From contig NZ_BMTV01000039.1 in NCBI RefSeq assembly GCF_014649855.1, positions 1 through 62,051 of the forward strand: DNA of 62,051 nucleotides, in the 5' to 3' direction. The notes under the pieces were generated by a model, which saw only the letters and a program-made list of their open reading frames with translations, had not been told where the DNA came from and did not search any database. Numbering within the stretch: position 1 is the first letter of the stretch; every line of letters begins with the position of its first letter. This DNA comes from Streptomyces roseolus (lineage in GTDB: Bacteria; Actinomycetota; Actinomycetes; Streptomycetales; Streptomycetaceae). This document shows, one piece after another, positions 22,594 through 32,200 of the stretch. Position numbers and translations under genes: made by a program.

Positions 22594-25500
22594 TCAGCCG
22601 AAGGCCTTGACGCTCCTCCAGTCGACGGAGAGGACGGTCTTGACTGCCGGGTGGGTGTTTGTCGTGGATGGGTAATAGACGCGGATGTTGCCGGTCGCCC
22701 CGTCCCGGGTCCACAGGTCGGGGACCTCGTGGGATGTGTGGGCGGTGTCGTCCGGCTGGAGGTCGGGGATGCCGATGACGGTCGAGACTGCCGACTTCGT
22801 CCACCCGGTGCCGTATGTGACGTCGCCCTGTCGGGAGGCCGCTGCTGTCATGAGAGAGCTGAGGCTGACGCCGCCGGGGGTGGCGCTCGGCTTGCCGTGG
22901 CGCAGGTACATGTCGCCGCTGGTCACGTCCCGGAACAGCAGGTCGGCGGTGCCGTCCTTGTCGATGTCGGCGAGGTTGACGATGTCGCGGTTGCTCCAGG
23001 TCTCGCCGATCATCTGGGTGGCCGTGTGGAACGTGGCTCCGGTGTAGCCGGAGAGGAACCAGAGGTTCGAGTCGGCGCGGACGAAGGCGTCGGGGAGTTT
23101 GTCGCCGGTGACGTCGCCGACGGCCTTGAGCTGCGTCCAGGTGGACGGGGCGGGGGCGTTCGACGGGAGCTTGATGCTGACCCGGTTCTCGACGTTGAAG
23201 GTGCCGTAGCCGTCGCCGGGGTAGAGCCAGAAGGTGCCGTTGGGGGCGACGGAGAACAGGTCGGTGCTGCCGTCGCCGGGGTAGACGTCGGCGTAGTGGC
23301 TGATCAGGGCGGTTTTGTTGGTGGCATCGTCGTACCAGTAGCCCGCCGGGGGTTCGTGCGCCTTGAGGACCTCCGGGTTCTTCGGGTCGGGCCGCAGGAT
23401 GTATGAGCCGCGCATGGTGCTGTAGAGGTCACCGCCCTTGGCGCCGCTCAAGGAGCGGAGGTTCCCGTTCGCATCGATCACCAGGAGGTCGACGATGCCG
23501 TCGCCGCCGACGTCACCGGGGCCGTCGGCCTTGTCGCGGGGCCGGACGTAGAAGGAGTAGTCCGTCCGCGCGCTGACGTTGCCCACGGCGTCGTGGGCGA
23601 AGACCTGGAGGCCGTTCGGACCGGCGTGCGGAGGCCGCAGATATGGCACGGTCGCCGTTCCGTTGGTTGCGGACACCGTTCCCCCGGTGCTGGTCACGCC
23701 CTCGAAGTTGTAGGTGAATTTCGTGGCGCCCGGGGACCGGAAGGTGATCGCGCCGGTGCCACCGAACTTGACCGAGGCCCAGGTCTGGCCGTCGCTGGTG
23801 GCCTCGGGGAAGACGGTGCTGTCGACGTCGGGACTCTGGGGTGCCGTGGTGTCAATGGTGACCTGGCAGGATTCGCTGCCGGCCGGATACCAGGTGGAGA
23901 GACCTGGTGGGCTGTACGAGTCCTCAGCCCGCGCGATCCAGCTGTAGGTGGCGCCGTCGTCCAGGCCTGTGATGTACGCGGTGGCCGTGCCGCTGGAGTT
24001 CGGGGTGATCAGCAGGTCGGTCTTGGTCTGACCGACCTTGCCGTAGCGGAAGCGGATTTTGCTGAGGTTGCCGTCGGCGTCCTTCGCGTTGACGGAGACG
24101 GAGATACTCGTCGTCGCGATGACCTTGGAACCCGGGGACTGCACACAAATGCTGCCGGCGACCAGCGTGGGTTCGCTGGGCAGGCGGTTGTACTCCGCAA
24201 CGAACTCCGCCGACGATGCCTGGAACTTGCGCCAGGTGTGGGTGTCGCTTTCAGCCGTGGCCCGCAGGCCGAAGGTGATGTTGCCCCAGCCGTTGTCGGC
24301 GCCCTTCTGGGCGGCGGCCGTCACGTTGGCGTCTTCGAACAGCTCGTAGTCGTCGTCGCAGTTCGGGTCCGGGTCGTAGCCGTGGGCGAAGGAGTTGCTG
24401 TCCAGCCAGGTGGCCCAGCTCGGCTGGGAGTTCCAGGTGGTGTTGGTCGAGATGCCGCCGGTGAGGTAGAGCTTGAACTCTCGAGGGCTGCACGACCACG
24501 AGTGGTTGTTCAGCACCTTGAAGGAGGCTTTGTGGACCGTGGCACCGGTGATGGTGCGGAAGTCCATGCGCCAGAACGAGCGGGCGAGACCGCCGGTGTC
24601 GGACTCGTATCCGACGCGGGCGTCGGATGTGCCGGAGCCGAAGTTGGTGCCGTCGTAGAAGCTGCTGTTCGGGTAGGGACGGTAGGCGATCGTCCACGAC
24701 TCCTTCGGGGTCTTCATCGTCGGGTCGATGAAGACCGGGAAGAGGACGTTCTCGTCGGTGAAGAGGCCGGTGGCGGCGGGGTGGAGCTGGAGGCGCGTGT
24801 CGCCGGTGCCGTCGCCGTCCAGCTGGACGGCGACGGGGGCGCGCCGGGCGCCGGGTTCGATACCGCTCAGACCGCTGAGCCTCAGGACATCAGCGGGGGT
24901 GGCTGTCGAGGTGCGCGGAGCGGTTCCGGAGGCGCGGAGTTCAGGGTTGCGGCCGCTGGAGTCCCAGGCGAAGGGGGTCGGCAGGGAGCCGACCTCGTCT
25001 CCTGCCTTGTCAAGGATCCGTACGAGGCTGCCGTACTCCTCGTATTGGAAAACGGCGGTGTCCGAGTGCAAGCCGTACGTCACGGTCCTGAGCGCCTCCT
25101 GCTGCGAGGCCTCGCGGTTTTTGACAATGAGGAGCTGGGCGAAGCCACCGCTCTCACGGGCGATCACGAGCAGGTCGACGCCGGGCAGGACCTCGGGGTA
25201 GAGGGCGCGTGGCCCGTCGAGCACCGGCTCGGGCAGGGTGCCGGGCCAGGTGTACGTGATGGTGTGGCCTTCGAGGTCCATCTCGGCCAGCACGGTCTCG
25301 CCGGGCCGCGGGGCGCGGGTGAAGGAGCGGTCGGCTCGGGAGGTGTCCGTGCTGCCGCTGGAGAAGCGTACGAGCGTGGCCGGGTTTTTGGGCCGGACGC
25401 CGAGTCCGCGGGGCGCGTTCTCGGTCCGCTCCAGAGTGTTGTCGATGGGTGCCCACTGCCCCTCGGCGTTCTTCGCGCGCTGCGGGACGGCGTGGATGCT

Positions 25501-25794
25501 GGTGCGCATGCGCCCGTTGGGCAGTGCCCAGGTCTGCTCGGTGGCCGTGGTCGCGGTCTCGACGAGGACCGGCTTCCCGGTGCGGCGGGCTTGGACGGCG
25601 GCGGTCTGGGCGTCGCGGGGGGCGGCCGCGGCCGGCTTCGCCTCGATCGGCTGTTTCGGCTGCGCGGTCGGCGGGCCGTCAGGCTGCCACCAGGGCAGCA
25701 GGGATGCGGCGAGTGCGGCCAGTACGAGGCCGAGGGTGCAGGCCAGCCTGGTGCGCGTGCGCACGAAGGGGCTGAGCAGGCGGGGCGCGGTCAC
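22594..25794 (-). CDS. Secreted DNRLRE/FG-GAP (VCBS) repeat protein, Rhs partner (1066 aa)
   Basis: An N-terminal signal-anchor (LACTLGLVLAALAASLLPWW) is followed by the domain seen upstream of actinomycete Rhs proteins (WAPIDNTLERTENAPRGLGV), a carbohydrate-binding-like DNRLRE region at ~370-530 (SFWRMDFRTITGATVHKASF), Fn3-like modules at ~545-760, and three FG-GAP calcium-loop repeats near the C-terminus (DVGGDGIVDLLVIDANG, DVTGDKLPDAFVRADSN, DIDKDGTADLLFRD). The GTG follows GGGAG. It is transcribed divergently from rhs across a 445-bp gap holding a perfect palindrome. Such proteins are routinely paired with Rhs/YD-repeat giants in Streptomyces and may help cell-surface display or export of the toxin. 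Confidence 0.85.
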   Translation of the reverse strand: MTAPRLLSPFVRTRTRLACTLGLVLAALAASLLPWWQPDGPPTAQPKQPIEAKPAAAAPRDAQTAAVQARRTGKPVLVETATTATEQTWALPNGRMRTSIHAVPQRAKNAEGQWAPIDNTLERTENAPRGLGVRPKNPATLVRFSSGSTDTSRADRSFTRAPRPGETVLAEMDLEGHTITYTWPGTLPEPVLDGPRALYPEVLPGVDLLVIARESGGFAQLLIVKNREASQQEALRTVTYGLHSDTAVFQYEEYGSLVRILDKAGDEVGSLPTPFAWDSSGRNPELRASGTAPRTSTATPADVLRLSGLSGIEPGARRAPVAVQLDGDGTGDTRLQLHPAATGLFTDENVLFPVFIDPTMKTPKESWTIAYRPYPNSSFYDGTNFGSGTSDARVGYESDTGGLARSFWRMDFRTITGATVHKASFKVLNNHSWSCSPREFKLYLTGGISTNTTWNSQPSWATWLDSNSFAHGYDPDPNCDDDYELFEDANVTAAAQKGADNGWGNITFGLRATAESDTHTWRKFQASSAEFVAEYNRLPSEPTLVAGSICVQSPGSKVIATTSISVSVNAKDADGNLSKIRFRYGKVGQTKTDLLITPNSSGTATAYITGLDDGATYSWIARAEDSYSPPGLSTWYPAGSESCQVTIDTTAPQSPDVDSTVFPEATSDGQTWASVKFGGTGAITFRSPGATKFTYNFEGVTSTGGTVSATNGTATVPYLRPPHAGPNGLQVFAHDAVGNVSARTDYSFYVRPRDKADGPGDVGGDGIVDLLVIDANGNLRSLSGAKGGDLYSTMRGSYILRPDPKNPEVLKAHEPPAGYWYDDATNKTALISHYADVYPGDGSTDLFSVAPNGTFWLYPGDGYGTFNVENRVSIKLPSNAPAPSTWTQLKAVGDVTGDKLPDAFVRADSNLWFLSGYTGATFHTATQMIGETWSNRDIVNLADIDKDGTADLLFRDVTSGDMYLRHGKPSATPGGVSLSSLMTAAASRQGDVTYGTGWTKSAVSTVIGIPDLQPDDTAHTSHEVPDLWTRDGATGNIRVYYPSTTNTHPAVKTVLSVDWRSVKAFG

Positions 25795-26239
25795 GGCGGT
25801 CTACTCCCGTGGGAACCAAGCGGAATGGGGGGGCAGCACGGAAAGCCCCGGACGACAGTCACGGGGCGGATGCGCGAAAACGATCACATTTACTTCACAG
25901 GCTGTCCATTCATGAAGGATTTATGAACTCGTGACGTGGAGCCGGTGGGCGGACGGGACGCGGGCGATGCGGTCCCTCCTGCGGCTTTCGGGCGCCCCCT
26001 TGAACCTGGTTCAAGGCGAAACAGATGATCCAGGTGAAAGATCGCCAGTACGACTGTTCGTCGCACAATGACCCGTGTCTGACCTCACACCGAAGCGCGG
26101 AACCGTCGCCTCTTCCCCTTGAGACCAGGGGTGTTCATGACGGAGGGTTCACCCGCGTGCGCCTGGTCCGGGCGTGCGCTCTTTGGTGTTTCCGCACCTC
26201 ATCCGTTGTTTGGATTTGCTTCAGTGGGAGTCGCCGCGT
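25795..26239. promoter_or_regulatory. Divergent rhs/FG-GAP promoter region with a perfect 19-bp dyad
   Basis: No gene in this stretch. CCTTGAACC and GGTTCAAGG, separated by a single T (25998-26016), form a perfect dyad. TTGAAC inside it can serve as a -35 hexamer with GATGAT about 19 bases downstream as -10; an overlong spacer filled by a dyad is typical of promoters controlled by MerR-type activators. A+T-rich DNA nearer the FG-GAP gene (ATTTACTTCACA region) probably holds its promoter. Confidence 0.5.
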
Positions 26240-29200
26240 ATGCGTGCTTCAGGTCCGCTGTCATGGTTGGGGCGGGGACGCCCAGCCATGACGGAGTCAC
26301 TACGACGGCGCCGGCGGCCAGGCCGCACGGCGACCGTCCTTCTGTTGTCCTCGACGTTGTCGGTGACGAGCCTGAGCGCCCAGGCATGGGCCGCTCCGGG
26401 GCCCGGTATGAACCGCCTGGGGGAGACGAGCGAGGTCAAACTCCCCAAGCTGCCCGAGAGCGTGCCGGTCCTCCCCGAACTGCCGAGCGTCACGGAGCTG
26501 GGCACCTCCGAGGACGTCCCTGTCCTCCCGTACGAGCCCAAGAAGATCACTCCCTGGCAGGCGGGAACAGGAACCGCTGATCTGAGCAACGCGGCTGCCG
26601 GCACCTCGGTTCCGGTCTCCAACGGCCTGCCGATCGCCCTCGGCGTCCCTGCGGGCACCGAACCGTCGGCCCTCGCGGGCCAGTGGACGGTCGACCTCGC
26701 CGCGCCCGCCGCCTCCCAGGAGGCGGGCCTCTCCGGACTGATCATGCAGATCACTCCGCCGACGGGCGTCGACCCTGACGCGCAGGTCGTGCTTGATGTC
26801 GATACCAGCGAGTTCAAGGACCTCTACGGTCCTCAGGCCGCCGAGCGCTTCGGGGCCATGCTGCTGCCCGACTGCGCCTTCGACGCGGCTTCGACGGGAG
26901 GGTGCACCGAGACCGGTACCCAGACTTTGTCGGGCGTGGCGGACACCGACGCGTTTGAGCACCTCACCAGCTCGGTGAAGGTGGTGCCCGCCGATGAGGC
27001 CCCCACACGGGCGACGACGGCCACGGACGAGCCGGTCCGCACGATCGTCAGCGGCGTCCTTCCTGTCTCCAGGATGCTGGACAGTGGGCCGTCCCCCATT
27101 GCGACGGGTTCCCAGGTCCGCACCGCAGCCTTCGCCGCGACCGGCACACCGGGCGCCACCACCGTCGGTGTCGCCGACACCGGCGCCTCTAGCGCCGGTG
27201 ACTACACCGCCTCGCCCCTGCTGTCCTCGGGCTCCTGGGCGTCGGGCTCGTCGAGTGGTGCCTTCACCTACGGCTATCAGGTGCAAATCCCCGAGGTCGC
27301 CGGCGGCCTCGCGCCGAACGTGCAACTGTCGTACTCCTCGCAGACGGTCGACGGCCGTACCTCGGCCACCAACAACCAGGCATCCTGGATCGGTGACGGC
27401 TGGGACTACAACGCGGGCTCGATCACCCGTGCCTATGCCAGCTGCCGTCAGGACGGCAAGAAGGCCGGGTCGAACAACCCGCAACACGGCCCGGCGGACC
27501 TGTGCTACGGCTCGGAGAACGCCACCCTCTCGCTCGGCGGTATGACCACCGAGCTGGTGTGGGACGAGACGAAGGGGCCCGAGGGGTCCGACGGCAAGCC
27601 CTTGGGCGCCTGGTTTACCGCGAACGGCGACGGCTCGAAGGTCGAGCGCCTCAAGAACACCGCCAACGACCCGCGCGCGGGGCTGAAGGACGCCGACGGC
27701 GAGTACTGGGTCGTCACGGACAGGAGCGGCACGAAGTACTACTTCGGCCTCAACAAGCTGCCAGGCTGGTCCGACCACGGTACCGCCGCCGACGACCCGT
27801 ACACGGACTCCGTGCTCGCCGTCCCGGTCTACGGCAATCACCCGGGCGAGCCCTGCTACCAGGCCAAGTGGGAGGACTCAGACTGTCTTCAGGCCTGGCG
27901 GTGGAACCTCGACTACGTCGAGGACGTCCACGGTAACGCCATGTCCCTATGGTGGAATCGCGCCGACAACTACTACGCGCAGAACTTCGGCTGGCTCAAG
28001 CCCGCGCGGTACCACCGTGACGGCTACCTCTCTCGCATCGACTACGGACAGCGCACCGACAGCCTCTTCTCGAAGACGGCACCGGCCAGTGTCCGGTTCT
28101 CGGTCGAGGAGCGCTGTTACACGGTCGACTCGGTGACCTGCACCGAGGCCAACTTTACGTCCGAGCTGCCCCGGAACTTCCGCCCCTGGTACGACACACC
28201 CGCGGGCCTGCGCTGCGCCGCGTCGGGCAGGACGTGCTGGAACGCCGGACCCACCTTCTGGTCCCGCAAGCGCCTCGACAAGATCACCACGTCGGCGCAG
28301 CGGCTCACCTCGACCACCGCCCGCCAGGACGTGGACGAGTACCAGCTGAAGCAGAACTTCCCGGTCCACGCGACGGGCGTCAACACCGCACTGTGGCTGG
28401 AGTCGATCCAGCGCACGGGCTTCGCCCGGAATGGTGCCGGCGACACGAAAACGAAGCTCAACCCGGTGCGCTTCGAGCACAACGCCGAGGACATGCCCAA
28501 CCGGATCAAGGACGACAACAAGCCGTCGTTCTCCCGGCTGCGCATCGCGCGCGTCATCAACGAGTACGGCGGCGAGACCGTCGTCACGTACAAGAAGCCG
28601 GGACCCGAGTGTCCCAGCAACGGCGCGGGGCTGCCCGGCAAGACCGACACGACCGCGCTCAAGAACAACACCCGCCTGTGCTACCCAGCGTTCTGGCACC
28701 CGGACCCGAACGTCGAGGACATCGACTGGTTCCACAAGTACGTCGTCGAATCGGTCGAGGAACTCCCTAACATCGGCGGCTCCTACCCGACGCGGACGTC
28801 CTACACCTATGGCGGCGCGGGCTGGAAGCTCGCCGAGAGCGAGTTCACCAAGAAATCCACCCGCACGTACTCCCAGTTCGCGGGCTTCGCCTCAACCACC
28901 ACGATCACCGGCGTGGACGCCCCGAGCACAGGAAGCAAGCGGACCAAGACAGTCGCCCGATTCTTCCGGGGCATGGGCTCCGGCACGGTTCTTGACAGCG
29001 AGGGCGAGCCGATCGCCGCCGACGCAGAGCCGTTCGCCGGCCGTATCGCTGAGGAGCTCACCTACGCGAACGCCGGTGACACTGCTTGGCTGACCCGCAC
29101 CGTCACCTACCCGCACGCCCGCGAACTCGCCCGCCGCGAGCGCGACGACGGCCTGAGCCCGCTGCGGTCCTGGCGCGTCACCGAGCCGAAGACGGTGTCG

Positions 29201-32200
29201 TTCACCAAGTCCTCCGGCACCGGAGACGACACGAGAACCCTGCGCAGCGTTGAGACCAGGACGACCTTCGACGCCGACAGGGGCCTTCCCACGCTCGTCG
29301 AGTCCCTCGGCGACACAGGGAAGCAGGGCGACGAGTCCTGCACCAGGATGACCTACCTGGACCAGCCGGCCAAACACATCATTGGCGTCACCAAGGAGAT
29401 CCTCACCGCACCCGCCACCTGCACGGAGGCGGACGCCGACAACTGGACGACGCTCAGCGGCGGCAGCCGCGTGGCCTACGACCACCAGCCCTACGACGTG
29501 GCAGCGCTCTCCGCGGGCTCCCGCGGTCTGGCCACCGACACCTGGTCGCTCAAGGGCGACGGCACCGGCTTCCAGAGCGACGGCACCACCCACTTCGACG
29601 ACATCGGCCGCGTCATCTCCCGCACCGACCCCGACGGGAAGATCTCCACGATCTCCTACTCCCCGTCCGAGGGCCAGGTCTTCTCGGTCACCGAGAAGAA
29701 CTCACTGGGCCACACACAGACCCAGGAGCTGGAGCCCGGCCGTTCCGTCGGCCTCAAGACCACCGACCTCAACGACCGCGTCACCCAGGCGGAGTACGAC
29801 CCGCTCGGACGTCTCTCCAAGGCATGGGGTGTGGGCCGCGCGACCTCGTCCGTTCCCGACTTCCAGGCCATCTACTCGATCCCCCTGGTCGATCCGGCGA
29901 ACCCGGTGCGCAAACCGCCCTACGTCACCACCAAGACGCGGGGCCACGAGAACCGCATCGAAACCTCCGTCGTGATCTACGACGGCCTCGGCCGCCAGCG
30001 CCAGACCCAGGAACAGGCCACCGGCAGCGGCTGGCTGCTCACGGACACGCTGTACAACGGCTCCGGCGAGATCTGGCGCACCCGGAACGCCTACCTGACC
30101 CACAAGGCCGTGCCCGGCGAACTGTTCACCCCTGACGCCGACACGGCCGTCCCCAACGTCACGCAGTACGCCTACGACGGGCTCGGCCGCGTCGTGGAGG
30201 AGATGCCCTACCTCAAGTACGAGGCCCCCGGTTCCGAAGGGGCGACCTCGCAGGCGTTCCCGGACCGGGCCACCCGCTACGAGTACGGCTCCGACTGGTC
30301 CACGGTGATCAACCCGAAGGGCTCGCCGTCCTACCGGATCTACACCGACGCCCTGGGCCGCTCCTCCCGGATCGACACGTACACCGACGCGGCACGCACG
30401 CCCGCGCTGGCGACATCGATGCGCTACACGTACGACGACCGCGGCCAGCTGGCGAAGGCCACGGCCTCGGCGACCCCGGGGCACCCGTGGTCCTGGACGT
30501 ACGACCACCGCGGCCGGATGTCCTCGTCCACCGACCCGGACACGGGCACGACGACGATGACGTACGACCACAGGGACCGGCCGCTGACGCTCACCAACGC
30601 GCGGGGCGTCACGGTATGGAACGACTACGACGAACTGTCGCGTCCCACGCAGCAGAGGCTCGGCGGCAAGAGTGGCACGCTCCTGGCCGACTTCACCTAC
30701 GACGGAGCCCCGGGCGGCAAGGGCCTCCCGCAGGCGGCTACCCGCTATACGGACGGTCTGGCCTACAAGCAGCAGGTCAACGGGTACGACAAGGACTACC
30801 AGCCGACCTCGACGACGTTGAGCCTGCCGCAGTCGATCGCCGACACGTGGGGTCTGGAGCCCTCGTACACGTACAACTACCAGTACTCCGACACCGGCCA
30901 GGTCGAGTCGGTTACGCTGCCGGCCGTCGGCGGACTGGCCGCCGAGAAGGTCGTCGCCCGCTACAACGCGGACGGCCTGCCGCTCTCGATATCCGGCAAG
31001 GACTGGTACGGCTCGGAGACCGTCTACTCGCCGTACGGCCAGGTAATGCGCTCCACGCTCGGTGCCCAGCCGTACCGGGTGTGGACGCAGAACACCTTCG
31101 ACGAGGCCAGCGGTGAGCTGCAGAAACAGCAGGTCTACCGCGAGCAGACGGGGGACGATTCCCTCGGCGGCGGTGTCCTCGTCTCCGAGCGCTCCTACAG
31201 CTACGACCCGGCCGGCAACGTCACCGGGATCCGGGAGCACGCCGCCAGCATCGCCGAGCGGCAGTGCTTCACGTACGACCCGCTCGGCCAGCTGAAGAAG
31301 GCCTGGACCAGCAAGGACCAGACCGCATGCACGGCCGCCCCGACGGCCACGACTGTCTCCGCCGGCGACGGCTCCGGCTACTGGCAGGAGTACGAGTATG
31401 ACCTCCTCGGCAACCGCAAGAAGCTGACCGAGAAGGACCTTGCCGGCGACACCACCAAGGACGCCGTCACCGACTACACCTACGGCAAGGCGGACGGCAC
31501 CCAGCCGCACACGCTGACCAAGGTGTCCAAGGCCTACAAGACGCCCGCCGGCGCATCGGTGAAGGCCGAGGCGACACGGCTGTACGAGCTGACGGGCGAG
31601 ACGAAGTCGGTCACGTCCATCCAGAACGGCGACAGCCAGACGCTGACCTGGACCCACGACGGCCAGATCGACCGGATCACCGGCACGGGCACCGGCGGCA
31701 AGACCTCGTACGTGGGGCTCGGGGACAAGTGCCTCGACCTCAACTCGGGTGTGGCGAAGGCGGGCCAGGCGCTCAGTCTGTACCAGTGCAACGCCTCGGC
31801 GGCGCAGAAGTTCAGGTTCGTCGTGGCACCGGGTCAGGCCGACCCGAACCTCGGCACGCTGACGGTGCACGACACCTGGTGTGCCGACCCCGCGGCCGAC
31901 ACAGCCGGTTCGGCGGTGCAGGTCCAGAAGTGTGACGGCACCGCCGCGCAGCAGGTACGGCGGAACGCCTCCGGGCAGCTGACGCATGTCGCGTCGGGTC
32001 GGTGCATCGCGGTCAAGGACGCCGCCACGGTGAACAGCACGCCGCTGGTCCTGGCGACCTGTGCCTCCGGTGTTGCGGCCCAGCAGTGGGCGGCGCAGGA
32101 CGACACCCGGCACATCTACGGTCCCGACGGCGGCCGGCTGCTGACCATCAAGGGCAAGGAGGCCACGCTGCACCTCGGCGAGGCCGAGGTGACGGTCCAG

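Noticed and set aside
22594..25926. Very long open frames antisense to real genes, e.g. on the plus strand across the FG-GAP gene, on the minus strand across rhs (29702-32605) and across tnpB (647-2278)
   Set aside because: In DNA this rich in G+C, the complementary and shifted frames of a true gene lack stops. These frames have no ribosome-binding sites, no recognisable domains and reversed codon bias, while the opposite strand carries clear families.
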